Source of the DNA: Sphingomonas kyeonggiensis
GTDB lineage: Bacteria; Pseudomonadota; Alphaproteobacteria; Sphingomonadales; Sphingomonadaceae
Assembly (NCBI RefSeq): GCF_014196745.1
Contig: NZ_JACIEH010000001.1
Span: 558,001-622,000 of the forward strand
Length of the DNA stretch: 64,000 nt
Reading direction: 5' to 3'
Shown here: positions 17,158 through 25,597 of the stretch, in pieces
Layout: each line of letters starts with the position of its first letter
Numbering within the stretch: position 1 is the first letter of the stretch
Translations under genes and position numbers: made by a program
Notes under the pieces: model-generated
What the model saw: only the letters and a program-made list of their open reading frames with translations
What the model was told of the DNA's origin: nothing
Databases searched by the model: none

Positions 17158-18399
17158 CTACGCCGCCACCAGCTCCATCCCCCGCGTCTCGCGCAGCAGC
17201 AGCGCGGCCACCAGCACCAGCACATAGGCCACCGACACATAGATCCCGATCGAATGCGCGATCCCATGGGTCGCGATGCTGCCCCCAACCGCGAACGGCG
17301 CCAGCCCGGCCACGCCGCGCCCGACATTGTAGCAGAAGCCCAGCCCCGAACCGCGCAGCCGGGTGGGGTAAAGCTCGTTCAGCACTGGGCCGATCGCGCT
17401 GTAGAGGCCCATGGCGAACAGCCCCAGCGGGGCGCCGAGCGCGAGCAGCGCGTCGTCGGACAGCGGCAGTTCGGTGGCGAGCAGGACCGTGACGATCCCG
17501 CCCGCCGCGAACAAGGCGAGCGTGCCCCGGCGGCCGATCCGGTCGCTGAGCGCGGCGCCGATCGCATAGCCCGCCAGCGATCCCCCGACGAGCATCGCCA
17601 TGTGCGTCGCCGCCTGCGCCGTGGTCATGCCGCGCTCGAGCTTCAGCATGGTCGGCCACCAGGTCGCCAATGCCCAATAGCCGCCATGCGTGCCGATCGC
17701 GAGCAGCGAACCGCGCAGGGTGTTTCCGCGCAGCGGTCGTGCAAAGATCCGGTGCCAGTCCTGTGCGCGGGGACCGGAACCCGCCGGGCAAGCCGCGAGG
17801 AAGGTGGGGGATTCCTCCAGACGCCTGCGGACGAGGAAGATGGCACCGGCCGCCGGCAGGCTCAGGAAGAAGGCCGCGCGCCAGCCGGGCTCGGCGGGCA
17901 GCAGCGCGGTGGCGAAGGTGGCGCTCAGGGCAGCAAGCCCCCAGCCGACCGCCCAGGCGCTCTGTGCGGTGCCGACCAGCCGGCCGCGCGTCGCCGCCGC
18001 GGCGATCTCGCCCATGAACACGGCGCCGACCGCCCATTCGGCGCCGAAGCCCACGCCCTGGACGATCCGCGCGACGAGCAGTTGCTCGTAGCTCTGCGCC
18101 AGGCCGCAGGCCATGGTCGAGAGCGCCATCCACAGGATCGTCGCCTTGAGCACGCGGACCCGGCCCAGCCGGTCGGAGAGCATGCCCGCCAGCCAGCCAC
18201 CGGCGGCGGAGGCGACCAGGGTCACCGTCGCCAGCAGCCCGCCGGCCGAGGGCGAGAGCTGCCACAGCGTCAGCAGCACGGGCAATATGAACGAGTAGAG
18301 CTGGATGTTCATCGCATCCATGCTGAACGCCGCATAGGTGGAGGCGAACGCCCGCCGGCCGTTCGGATCGAGGTCGCGATACCAGCGCGGTGCCATCAT
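17158..18399 (-). CDS. MFS transporter
   Basis: 413 residues with twelve predicted membrane segments. The loop 2-3 signature GMLSDRLGRVRVL and its loop 8-9 counterpart ALSDRIGRRGTL are clear, and the PTRLRGSGLG segment resembles the sugar/aromatic-acid transporter branch (metabolite:H+ symporter-like). Start is one of two adjacent ATGs (18399 or 18396); the frame runs much further upstream, but that part lies over the divergent TetR gene. The 79-base space shared with TetR contains a GAACGATCGTTC palindrome, suggesting control by that regulator. Confidence 0.9.
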   Translation of the reverse strand: MMAPRWYRDLDPNGRRAFASTYAAFSMDAMNIQLYSFILPVLLTLWQLSPSAGGLLATVTLVASAAGGWLAGMLSDRLGRVRVLKATILWMALSTMACGLAQSYEQLLVARIVQGVGFGAEWAVGAVFMGEIAAAATRGRLVGTAQSAWAVGWGLAALSATFATALLPAEPGWRAAFFLSLPAAGAIFLVRRRLEESPTFLAACPAGSGPRAQDWHRIFARPLRGNTLRGSLLAIGTHGGYWALATWWPTMLKLERGMTTAQAATHMAMLVGGSLAGYAIGAALSDRIGRRGTLALFAAGGIVTVLLATELPLSDDALLALGAPLGLFAMGLYSAIGPVLNELYPTRLRGSGLGFCYNVGRGVAGLAPFAVGGSIATHGIAHSIGIYVSVAYVLVLVAALLLRETRGMELVAA

Positions 18400-18445
18400 C
18401 GGTGTACGAACGTTCCGGTGTCCATTTCTTCCTGAACCACATCTT

Positions 18446-18457
18446 GAACGATCGTTC
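18446..18457. promoter_or_regulatory. Palindromic TetR operator candidate between tetR and MFS
   Basis: GAACGATCGTTC is a perfect 12-base palindrome 21 bases before the tetR start. A nearly identical site, TGGAACGATCATTCAA, stands at 19062-19077 in front of the quinone oxidoreductase gene, and a shortened GAACGTTC lies near 18409. Recurrence in front of both flanking genes is the support for the operator role. Confidence 0.65.
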
Positions 18458-18477
18458 CAGTACATTATCTCCCCTGC

Positions 18478-19044
18478 ATGGCACGACCCCGCGAATTCGA
18501 CATCGATACCGCCGTCCAGGCTGCCGTGGAGGTTTTCCGCGCGCATGGCTTCGAAGGCGCGTCGGCGCAGATGCTCGTCGATGCGATGGGGATCGGGCGG
18601 CAGAGCCTCTACGACACGTTCGGTGACAAATGGGGGGTCTATCTCGCTGCGGTGAAACGCTATTCGCAGGACGAGGTGCGCACCCACGCCGAGCTGCTGA
18701 CCAGCCGCGACCGGGCGATCGAGGGCATCCGCGCGATGTTCGATCGGGTGGTGGCGGAGGCGGACCGGGCCTGTCTGGGCGTCAGCTCCACGGTGGAGTT
18801 CGGCTGCGGCCGGCCGGACCTGGTCAAGCTGCGCGAGGAGTCCGGCGCCACGCTCGTCCGCGCGGTCAAGGCGGCGCTCGCGCTTGCCCGGGAGCAGGGC
18901 GATATCGCCGCGGATCTCGACATGGACAGCCTGGCCGCCTTCCTGATCGCCACCATCGCCAGCATCCGCCTCGCCGCGCGCGGCGGGGCGGGCCCGGCGC
19001 AGCTCTCCGCCCTGGTGGATCTTGCGATGCGCGCCCTGCGCTGA
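18478..19044 (+). CDS. TetR/AcrR-family regulator
   Basis: 188 residues. The N-terminal helix-turn-helix includes AVQAAVEVFRAHGFEGAS and GIGRQSLYDTFGDK, the standard TetR recognition helix region. The remainder is the helical ligand-binding domain with FGCGRPD. The gene sits between the divergent MFS gene and the downstream quinone oxidoreductase, both of which carry the same palindrome in their promoters, so it probably represses all three in response to a small aromatic or quinone-like inducer (inference). Its 3' end runs into an eight-T stretch after a short GCGC stem. Confidence 0.92.
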   Translation: MARPREFDIDTAVQAAVEVFRAHGFEGASAQMLVDAMGIGRQSLYDTFGDKWGVYLAAVKRYSQDEVRTHAELLTSRDRAIEGIRAMFDRVVAEADRACLGVSSTVEFGCGRPDLVKLREESGATLVRAVKAALALAREQGDIAADLDMDSLAAFLIATIASIRLAARGGAGPAQLSALVDLAMRALR

Positions 19045-19061
19045 TTTTTTTTGACCAATTC

Positions 19062-19077
19062 TGGAACGATCATTCAA
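19062..19077 (+). promoter_or_regulatory. Second TetR operator copy before the quinone oxidoreductase
   Basis: TGGAACGATCATTCAA matches the palindrome at 18446 except for two positions and overlaps the space just upstream of the AGGAG ribosome site. A repressor here would block transcription of the oxidoreductase gene. Confidence 0.6.
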
Positions 19078-19092
19078 TTAGGAGTAAAGTGC

Positions 19093-20061
19093 ATGAAGAC
19101 CATTGCCATGACCGCGGTTGGCGGCTCGGAAGTTATTGAGATACTTGAGTTTCATGAGCCCGTGCCGGGTCCGGGGGAGGTGCTGGTCGAGATCGCCGCC
19201 GCCGGTGTGAACTTCATGGACATCGGCGTACGCAACGGCATGGCCTGGCACGAGATGCCCTTGCCCCGCGCCCTGGGTGTCGAGGGGGCAGGCAGGGTGC
19301 TGGCGCTGGGCGAGGGCGTGGCCGATCTGGCGGTCGGCCAGCGGGTCGCCTGGGTCTATGCGCCGGGCAGCTATGCCGAGCGCCTCGCCATCCCGGCGGC
19401 CGCGCTGGTGCCGATCCCCGGCGATATCGACGATCGCACCGCCGCCTCGCTGATGATGCAGGGCCTTACCGCCAGCCATTTCGCCACCGACTTCTACCCC
19501 GTCCAGCCGGGCGACGTCGCGCTGGTCCACGCGGCGGCGGGCGGGTTGGGGCAGCTGCTCACCCAGATCGTCAAGCTGCGCGGCGGCACGGTGATCGGCC
19601 GGGTCTCCAGCGAGGCCAAGGTCGCGGCGGCCAAGGCGGCGGGCGCGGACCATGTCATCGTCGATGCCGAGGGTGATTTCGCTGCCGAGGTGCTGCGGCT
19701 CACCGGGGGCGAGGGCGTGCACGTCGTCTATGACGGCTCGGGACCGGCGACCTTCGAGGGGTCGCTGGCCTCGCTGCGCCGCTCGGGCACCTTCTGCTGG
19801 TTCGGCCCGGTGCTGGGCGGGCCCGGCCGGATCGACATCATGAGCCTGCCGCGCAGCATCAAGCTGGGCTATGCGGTGTTCTTCGACCATATCCACACGC
19901 CCGAACTGCTGCGGGCACGCACCGCCCGGCTGTTCGACTGGGTGCGCGAGGGCAAGCTGCGGATCGCCCCCGCGACCGACTATGCGCTGGCCGATGCGGC
20001 CGAGGCGCATGCGGCGATGGAGAGTCGGGCGACCACCGGCAAATTGCTGCTCATTCCCTGA
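19093..20061 (+). CDS. NADPH:quinone oxidoreductase (MDR/zinc-free alcohol dehydrogenase family)
   Basis: 322 residues from the ATG at 19093, which has AGGAG eight bases upstream. The protein shows the GroES-like N-domain (GVNFMDIGVRNG, ALGVEGAG) and a Rossmann domain with HAAAGGLGQL in place of the zinc-type motif, as in QOR. It lacks the zinc-binding cysteines. It reduces quinones with NADPH in the cytoplasm. The TetR gene upstream and its operator copy indicate inducible expression. A strong hairpin follows the stop. Confidence 0.92.
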   Translation: MKTIAMTAVGGSEVIEILEFHEPVPGPGEVLVEIAAAGVNFMDIGVRNGMAWHEMPLPRALGVEGAGRVLALGEGVADLAVGQRVAWVYAPGSYAERLAIPAAALVPIPGDIDDRTAASLMMQGLTASHFATDFYPVQPGDVALVHAAAGGLGQLLTQIVKLRGGTVIGRVSSEAKVAAAKAAGADHVIVDAEGDFAAEVLRLTGGEGVHVVYDGSGPATFEGSLASLRRSGTFCWFGPVLGGPGRIDIMSLPRSIKLGYAVFFDHIHTPELLRARTARLFDWVREGKLRIAPATDYALADAAEAHAAMESRATTGKLLLIP

Positions 20062-20081
20062 GCTTCGGCTCTTTGCAAAAT

Positions 20082-20121
20082 GCCGGCGGCGGTCCATGAT
20101 ATGCGACGGACCGCCGCCGGC
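20082..20121 (+). terminator. Hairpin after the quinone oxidoreductase
   Basis: GCCGGCGGCGGTCC at 20082-20095 pairs perfectly with GGACCGCCGCCGGC at 20108-20121 across a 12-base loop. It lies 21 bases after the stop and has no T-run. Confidence 0.6.
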
Positions 20122-20201
20122 GAGCGACCGTTGCTGCGTATCGAATCTTCGCTTTTGTGCGACGTCTCCTAATATGAACCCGCGACGCGGGGATTGGGTC
20201 G

Positions 20202-20543
20202 ATGAACAAGCAGCACGACTATTATCAGGCCCGTGCCGCGCGCCAGCGCGAGATGGCCGAGCAACTGAGCGGTTCCGCCCGCGAGCAGTATCTGACGCTT
20301 GCCGCCATGTACGAGGCGCTCGCCACCGAGCCGAAAAAGCCGGAGGAGTCGCCGCGCGAGGCGAAGGTACAGGTGCCGGAGCTCCAGCCCGAGCCCGAGG
20401 AAGACGAGACCGCCTATCTGCAGCGCCGTGCTCGGGAGGAGCGGGCGCGCGCGTCGAACAGCGACGATCCGGCCGTGCGGCGCATCCGCTTCGAGATGGC
20501 GGACGAATATCTCCGCCGCGCGGAGGCGGCGAAGGTCGCATAG
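20202..20543 (+). CDS. Small hypothetical protein, acidic and helical
   Basis: 113 residues. The product begins with NKQHDYYQARAARQREMAEQ, has a Pro/Glu-rich middle (residues about 45-67) and a second helical charged part ending EMADEYLRRAEAAK. Both halves repeat the pattern of Arg/Glu helices with MA(D/E) motifs, suggesting a duplicated helix. No signal or membrane segment. I do not recognise a family. It lies 59 bases before the DsbA-like gene on the same strand. Confidence 0.65.
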   Translation: MNKQHDYYQARAARQREMAEQLSGSAREQYLTLAAMYEALATEPKKPEESPREAKVQVPELQPEPEEDETAYLQRRAREERARASNSDDPAVRRIRFEMADEYLRRAEAAKVA

Positions 20544-20602
20544 AGCGTTGCATCGGGGCGGGCTGTCCCCATCTTGCCGGGAACACCGACAAAGGATTCC
20601 CG

Positions 20603-21253
20603 ATGCCCCGTCCCCTCAAGATCGATTTCGTCTCCGACGTCTCCTGCCCCTGGTGCATCATCGGGCTCAAGGGCCTGGAAGAGGCGCTGGCCCGGACCGA
20701 GGGCGTGGTCGACGCGAAGATCCATTTCCAGCCCTTCGAGCTCAATCCGAACATGGTTCCCGAGGGCGAGAATATCGGCGAGCACATCGCGAAGAAGTAC
20801 GGCTCGACGCCCGAGCAGTCGGCGGCGAACCGCCAGATGATCCGCGACCGCGCGGCGGCGCTGGGCTTCACGATGAACAGCTCGGCCGAAAGCCGGATCT
20901 ACAACACCTTCGACGCGCACCGGCTGCTCCATTGGGCCGAGGTCGAGGGCAAGCAGGCGGCGCTCAAGCACGCGCTGTTCGAGACCTATTTCACCGAGCA
21001 GAAGGACCCGTCGAACCAGGACGTGCTGGTCGCGGCGGCGGAGAAGGCCGGACTCGACGGCGCGGCCGCGCGCGAGGTGCTGGCCTCGGGCCGCTACACG
21101 GAAGAGGTCCGCGCGGCCGAGCAGCTGTGGCAGAGCCGCGGGATCCGCTCGGTGCCGGCGATCGTGATCGAGGACAAATGGCTGATCTCCGGCGGCCAGC
21201 CGCCCGAGGCCTTCGAGAATGCCCTCCGCCAGATCGCGGCGGAGGTGGCGTAA
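20603..21253 (+). CDS. DsbA-family (FrnE-type) oxidoreductase
   Basis: 216 residues with the thioredoxin-fold motif CPWC at about residues 15-18 directly after FVSDVS, and the helical insert with FQPFELNPNM typical of FrnE-like 2-hydroxychromene-2-carboxylate isomerase relatives. RSVPAIVIEDKWLISGGQPP is the conserved cis-proline end. No signal peptide, so it is cytoplasmic. FrnE-like proteins handle oxidative stress. An AAAGGA site lies upstream of the ATG. Confidence 0.9.
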   Translation: MPRPLKIDFVSDVSCPWCIIGLKGLEEALARTEGVVDAKIHFQPFELNPNMVPEGENIGEHIAKKYGSTPEQSAANRQMIRDRAAALGFTMNSSAESRIYNTFDAHRLLHWAEVEGKQAALKHALFETYFTEQKDPSNQDVLVAAAEKAGLDGAAAREVLASGRYTEEVRAAEQLWQSRGIRSVPAIVIEDKWLISGGQPPEAFENALRQIAAEVA

Positions 21254-21255
21254 CT

Positions 21256-21284
21256 CTCCCTCTCCCCGAAGCGGAGAGAGGGAG
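21256..21284. terminator. Bidirectional hairpin between convergent genes
   Basis: CTCCCTCTCC pairs with GGAGAGAGGGAG around a GAAG loop, filling the space between the dsbA-like stop and the stop of the convergent gene at 21285. Confidence 0.6.
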
Positions 21285-22145
21285 TTAACCCACTCCGAAC
21301 GTCCAACCCTCGGTGCGCGCCAGTTCCGGCGTCAGGCCTTTGGGCGCCCACAGCTCCGCCCGGTGCGCCACCGCGCGGAGCCAGGCGGCGCTGAGCATCG
21401 CGTCGGTGGCGTGGTCGTCGTGCCGGCTGAGGGGAGCGGCGGGCTCGGAGCCCAGCGCCGCGAGCATTGCATCGAGCGTCGCCGCGTCGCGGATCTTGGA
21501 GATGCCCTTGCGCATGCCCGCGGCACGGGCGGCCAGCGCGGTATAGATCTCGACCAGCACCGGGCCGCTCTCCGGCAGCGGATCGAACGGCCAGATCGGC
21601 AGCTTGCCCCGCAGCCGGTGCAGCACGCGCATGCCGGTGAGGCTCGACTTGCCGACCTGGCTCGCGCCGACCAGGTTGAAGCAGCTGTACGGCGACAGGC
21701 GCATCGCCGCCTGGCCATGCTCGCACACCCGGAAGCGGCCGCGGCCGGGCGGGAACAGGTCGCCGCAATCGCCCATCTGGCGGAAATGGCGGCGGGCATC
21801 CGGATGCTGCACGAAGCTGGTCGCGGCGAGGTGCGGATCGTCGGCGGAGAGTGCATCCACCAGCTTCCACAGCGCGGGGCCGTCGGGTGGGGAAAGGTCC
21901 CACCCGGGGAAGTATGCGCCCTGATCAACGAGCGGGAAGGCGGGGGACAGGTCGAGCCCGATCAGCGCGCGGGTCCCCTTGTCCGCCAGCGCGGCCAGCC
22001 AATCTTCGATGCCCTGGCGCGACCAGTTGCGCTCGACCAGCACAGGCGCAGCGGTGCCCGCCGTGGCGCGCGCGACGGCCAGCCCTCTGGGGCGCTCGAC
22101 CGCCTGGCCGGACCAGTCGATCGCGATGAAATCGGTGAAGTTCAG
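21285..22145 (-). CDS. Predicted RNase H-fold nuclease (DUF429-like), CTG start
   Basis: 286 residues if the start is the CTG at 22145, whose CTGA overlaps the stop of the gene before by four bases; no ATG, GTG or TTG stands near the conserved N-terminus. Acidic motifs FIAIDWSG (residues 5-12), LIGLDLSPAFP and HDDHATDAMLSAAW have the spacing of an RNase H-like core and resemble DUF429 predicted nucleases. A longer frame reaching 22526 lies over the neighbouring mmcQ-like gene and is not protein-like. It is the last gene of the rarA operon, which suits a DNA- or RNA-handling role. Family call is tentative. Confidence 0.7.
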   Translation of the reverse strand: MNFTDFIAIDWSGQAVERPRGLAVARATAGTAAPVLVERNWSRQGIEDWLAALADKGTRALIGLDLSPAFPLVDQGAYFPGWDLSPPDGPALWKLVDALSADDPHLAATSFVQHPDARRHFRQMGDCGDLFPPGRGRFRVCEHGQAAMRLSPYSCFNLVGASQVGKSSLTGMRVLHRLRGKLPIWPFDPLPESGPVLVEIYTALAARAAGMRKGISKIRDAATLDAMLAALGSEPAAPLSRHDDHATDAMLSAAWLRAVAHRAELWAPKGLTPELARTEGWTFGVG

Positions 22146-22489
22146 GGGCGTTCCGCCATTCCCGCGGCGATGCGCTGGGGCTTCTTGGCGCGGTCCCACC
22201 AGGCACGCTGGATGTAGAGTTCGATCCGCTCGCGGCTGTCGGTGCCGTAGCGGACCAGCAGCATCGGATAATTGGCATAGTGGTCGGTCTGCCAGAAGGT
22301 GTCCGGATCGGTCTCGAACAGGATCTCCTTCTCGGGGTGGGTGACCATCAGCCCGAAGCTGCCCTGCTCGCGGCCGGGGGACATCAGGCCCTTGCCGTTG
22401 ATCTTGGGACAGGGCGTGCCCCACCAGCTCTCCATCACCACATCGGGCAGGGTGCGGGCAAAGGCCGTGGCATCGTCCCAGTTCTTCAC
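22142..22489 (-). CDS. MmcQ/YjbR-family DNA-binding-type protein
   Basis: 115 residues from a GTG at 22489. WWGTPCPKINGK near residues 22-33 and PEKEILFETDPDTFWQTDHYANYP match the YjbR double-wing fold family, usually 110-125 residues long. Members are thought to bind DNA but their role is unclear. Three bases separate it from the gene upstream and four bases overlap with the gene downstream, so it is inside a tight operon with rarA. Confidence 0.87.
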   Translation of the reverse strand: MKNWDDATAFARTLPDVVMESWWGTPCPKINGKGLMSPGREQGSFGLMVTHPEKEILFETDPDTFWQTDHYANYPMLLVRYGTDSRERIELYIQRAWWDRAKKPQRIAAGMAERP

Positions 22490-22492
22490 GCG

Positions 22493-22714
22493 TCAGTCCT
22501 CCCCAAGACCAAAGCCTTCGCTCCACGCGTCCCGGTCTAGCTCAGATCGATCGATCAGGAAGCCGTCCGGATGGTCACGAAAGCCGGGAAAGGCGAGTTT
22601 CCGGGCAATCGCCGCCTGCGCCTCGGCATGGCTGCTATAGACGCCCACCAGCTTGTCGTCGGTCTCGTCATTGCCGAGTTCTCGCGAGTGCCAGAGCAGG
22701 AACACCTCGCTCAT
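22493..22714 (-). CDS. Small conserved protein (DUF7336-like)
   Basis: 73 residues. VFLLWHSRELGNDETDDKLV, then GVYSS, and the C-terminal FRDHPDGFLIDR and WSEGF motifs fit the short family of proteins that report similarly placed HPDGF and EGF motifs (DUF7336 in my recollection). It overlaps the rarA stop by four bases (ATGA). Cytoplasmic, role unknown. Confidence 0.75.
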   Translation of the reverse strand: MSEVFLLWHSRELGNDETDDKLVGVYSSHAEAQAAIARKLAFPGFRDHPDGFLIDRSELDRDAWSEGFGLGED

Positions 22715-24039
22715 TCGCCGTCACTCCGCCGCCGCTCCCGCATCTCGTTCCACCAGGCCAGCCGCTCGGCGATGCGCTTCTCGTGGCCGCGGTCGGTGGG
22801 GGTGTAGAAAGTCTGGGGCGCCATTTCCTCGGGCCAGTAATTGTCGCCCGAGAAGCCGCCCTCGGCATCATGGTCATAGGTATAGCCTGCGCCATAGCCG
22901 ATCTGCTTCATCAGCTTGGTGGGGGCGTTGAGGATGTTCTGCGGCGGCATCAGCGAGCCGGTTTCCTTCGCGCTCCGCCACGCAGCCTTCTGCGCCATGT
23001 ACGCCGCGTTCGATTTGGGCGCGGTGGCGACGTAGAGACAGGCCTGGGCGATCGCCAGCTCGCCCTCGGGCGAACCGAGGAACTCATAGGTGTCCTTGGC
23101 CGCGAGACATTGCACCAGCGCGTTCGGGTCGGCGAGGCCGATGTCCTCCACCGCCATGCGCACCAGCCGGCGCAGCACGTAGAGCGGCTCCTCGCCGGCG
23201 GTCAGCATGCGCGCGAGATAATAGAGTGCCGCCTGGGGATCGCTGCCGCGCACCGATTTGTGGAGCGCGGAGATCAGATTGTAATGCCCCTCGCGATCCT
23301 TGTCGTAGACCGCGACGCGGCGCTGGAGGAAGTCGCCGAGCGCGGCGGGATCGAGCGGCTTCTCGAACTGCACCGAGAACAAGGTCTCGGCCTGGTTGAG
23401 CAGGAAGCGGCCATCGCCGTCCGCGCTCGCCACCAGCGCGTCGCGCGCATCGGGGGTGAGGGGCAGGGGCCGCTCCTCGGCGGCCTCGGCGCGGTCGAGC
23501 AGCCGGGTCAGCGCTGCAGGATCGAGCCGGTGGAGGATCAGCACCTGGGCGCGGCTGAGCACCGCGGCGTTGAGCTCGAACGAGGGGTTCTCGGTGGTGG
23601 CGCCGACCAGGGTAACGGTGCCGTCCTCGACATAGGGTAGGAAGCCGTCCTGCTGGGCACGATTGAAGCGGTGGATCTCGTCCACGAACAACAGCGTCTT
23701 GCGGCCCAGCCGGGCATATTCCTTCGCCTCGGCGAACACCTTCTTGAGGTCGGCGACGCCCGAGAACACCGCGCTGATCGCGACGAAGCGCAGCCCGACG
23801 GCATCGGCGAGCAGCCGGGCGATCGTCGTCTTGCCGGTGCCGGGCGGGCCCCAGAGGATGATCGAGCTGAGCTTGCCCGCTGCGACCATGCGGCCGATCG
23901 CGCCCTCGGGGCCGGTGAGATGCTCCTGTCCCACGACATCGGCGAGCTGCTGCGGGCGCAGGCGATCGGCAAGCGGGCCATTGAGCGGCGCGGCTTCGGG
24001 GCGGAAACTCGGTTCCTGGGCGGCGAAAAGGTCGGCCAT
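22711..24039 (-). CDS. rarA: Replication-associated recombination protein A (RarA/MgsA)
   Basis: 442 residues from the ATG at 24039. AAA+ ATPase with Walker A GPPGTGKTT (64-72), Walker B LFVDEIHRF and the sensor segment VGATTENPSFE; the C-terminal tetramerisation part includes GSDPQAALYYLARM and NNYWPEEM-like ending typical of RarA. It acts at stalled replication forks with RecA, SSB and polymerase. It heads a four-gene minus-strand operon, divergent from ubiM; only 106 bases separate the two starts. Confidence 0.96.
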   Translation of the reverse strand: MADLFAAQEPSFRPEAAPLNGPLADRLRPQQLADVVGQEHLTGPEGAIGRMVAAGKLSSIILWGPPGTGKTTIARLLADAVGLRFVAISAVFSGVADLKKVFAEAKEYARLGRKTLLFVDEIHRFNRAQQDGFLPYVEDGTVTLVGATTENPSFELNAAVLSRAQVLILHRLDPAALTRLLDRAEAAEERPLPLTPDARDALVASADGDGRFLLNQAETLFSVQFEKPLDPAALGDFLQRRVAVYDKDREGHYNLISALHKSVRGSDPQAALYYLARMLTAGEEPLYVLRRLVRMAVEDIGLADPNALVQCLAAKDTYEFLGSPEGELAIAQACLYVATAPKSNAAYMAQKAAWRSAKETGSLMPPQNILNAPTKLMKQIGYGAGYTYDHDAEGGFSGDNYWPEEMAPQTFYTPTDRGHEKRIAERLAWWNEMRERRRSDGE

Positions 24040-24145
24040 TCCGCCAAGATAGGCGCAGCGGACGATTTCTGCATCCCAAGCTTTGATCGAACGCAATTGG
24101 CGCAGCCGCGCGAAGGTGCATCCTGTCCGGCGAAGGAGACGGACG

Positions 24146-25318
24146 GTGGACTATGACGTCATCATCGTGGGCGGTGGGCCGGCGGGGCTGGCCTTTGCGC
24201 GGTCGCTGAACGACCAGGGGCTCGAGACGCTGCTGGTCGAGCGCCAGCCTTATGCGGCGCTCGCCGACCCGGCCTATGACGGGCGCGAGATCGCGCTGAC
24301 CCATGGCTCGCGCGCGATCCTCGAGCGGCTGGGCGCGTGGGAGCGCCTGCCCGAGATCGCGCCGCTCCAGGCTGCGCGGGTGCGCAACGGGCGATCGGCC
24401 TTTGCGCTCGACTTCGAGCCCGGGCCGGCGGGGGAAGCGCTGGGCTGGCTGGTGCCCAATCATCACATCCGGCGCGCCCTGTTCGAGACCGTGGCCGGGC
24501 AGCCGGGCCTGCGGCTCGCCTGCGGGACCAGCCTGGCCTCCGCGCGGACTGGGCGGCGCTTTGCCGAGGTGGCGCTGTCGACCGGGGAGACGGTGCGTGG
24601 ACGGCTGCTGGTCGCGGCGGACTCGCGGATGTCGCCGCTGCGGGACCAGCTCGGCATCGCGGCGGAAGTGAACCGGCTCGGCCGCTCGATGCTGGTCTGC
24701 CGGGTCGCTCATTCGAAATGGCACGAGCAGGTGGCGACCGAATGGTTCGGCCATGGCCAGACGATCGCGCTGCTGCCGCTAAACAACGGCATGTCCTCGG
24801 TGGTGCTCACTCTGCCCGAGCGCGAGATAGAGCAGCTCGCCGCCTTGCCCGACGCGGCACTGGGCGCGGAGCTGACCCGGCGATCGGCGAACCTGCTCGG
24901 GACGATGGAAGTGGCGGGGGAAGTGGCGGGATCGCGGCACGTCTATCCGCTGGTCACCACCTGGGCGAAGCATTTCGGGGCACGGCGGGCCGCGCTGATC
25001 GGCGACGCGGCGGTGGGGATGCACCCGGTGACCGCGCATGGTTTCAACCTGGGGCTGAGCGGGCAGGCGCTGCTCGCCGCGGTGGTAGGCGAGGCGGCGC
25101 GCCGCGGGCGCGATCCGGGCGGCGAGCGGGGTATCCGCGCCTATGAGGAAGCGCACCGCGCCGCCGCACGGCCGCTCTGGCTCGGCACCAATCTGCTGGT
25201 GAGGCTCTACACCGACGAACGCCCGCTCGCCCGGGCGGTGCGCCATGCGGGACTACGGCTGGGTGCACGGTTGCCGCTGTTCCGCTCGGGCGTTCGGGGG
25301 ATGTTGATGGCGCGGTAG
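24146..25318 (+). CDS. ubiM: FAD-dependent ubiquinone-biosynthesis hydroxylase UbiM
   Basis: 390 residues from the GTG at 24146, with AAGGAG seven bases upstream; a longer frame begins at 24083 but precedes the ribosome site. The FAD motifs are GGGPAG (residues 9-14), DGREIALTH, and ALIGDAAVGMHPVTAHGFNLG. LVERQPYAALADPAYDGREI and VATEWFGHGQT are characteristic of the UbiM branch of the UbiH/F/COQ6 family, which hydroxylates the ring at several positions during ubiquinone synthesis at the inner membrane. Subfamily call is from remembered motifs; generic UbiH/F is the alternative. Confidence 0.88.
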   Translation: MDYDVIIVGGGPAGLAFARSLNDQGLETLLVERQPYAALADPAYDGREIALTHGSRAILERLGAWERLPEIAPLQAARVRNGRSAFALDFEPGPAGEALGWLVPNHHIRRALFETVAGQPGLRLACGTSLASARTGRRFAEVALSTGETVRGRLLVAADSRMSPLRDQLGIAAEVNRLGRSMLVCRVAHSKWHEQVATEWFGHGQTIALLPLNNGMSSVVLTLPEREIEQLAALPDAALGAELTRRSANLLGTMEVAGEVAGSRHVYPLVTTWAKHFGARRAALIGDAAVGMHPVTAHGFNLGLSGQALLAAVVGEAARRGRDPGGERGIRAYEEAHRAAARPLWLGTNLLVRLYTDERPLARAVRHAGLRLGARLPLFRSGVRGMLMAR

Positions 25319-25336
25319 GGCGGGGCATCCAATACG

Positions 25337-25473
25337 CGTCATCCCCGCGAAGGCGAGGATCCAGGGCCAGGTGCGACGGCCGTTCGGCTCGCCTTGCCGT
25401 TTCCGGCGAGCATGTGCCCGATTGGGTCGCTCGTCCCAAGCTACCCTGGATCCCCGCCTTCGCGGGGATGACG
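25337..25473. repeat. Paired sphingomonad intergenic palindrome
   Basis: The 30-base arm at 25337-25366 is the reverse complement of 25444-25473 except for one base (GCGAGG in place of GCGGGG). It is the same element as at 8779 and 34349, here with a 77-base centre. No gene is seen in 25319-25597 apart from the promoter of the PadR gene. Confidence 0.8.
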
Positions 25474-25554
25474 GGAAATGGGAACGACGATGAAGTTGGC
25501 GCGGTGACATGGAGAAAGCGATTTCTCCAAACCCGCCTCTTGCCAAAACCCTTT

Positions 25555-25568
25555 CAAGATATATCTTG
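25555..25568. promoter_or_regulatory. PadR operator candidate
   Basis: CAAGATATATCTTG is a perfect 14-base palindrome 29 bases upstream of the padR start. PadR regulators bind AT-rich palindromes of this kind over their own promoters, and the site stands out in GC-rich DNA. Confidence 0.65.
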
Positions 25569-25597
25569 TGCGCATCAAGATTCGCACAGGAGATATT

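Noticed and set aside
21285..22526. Longer version of the RNase-H-like gene starting at 22526
   Set aside because: The extra 127 codons lie over the MmcQ/YjbR gene in another frame and look non-coding.
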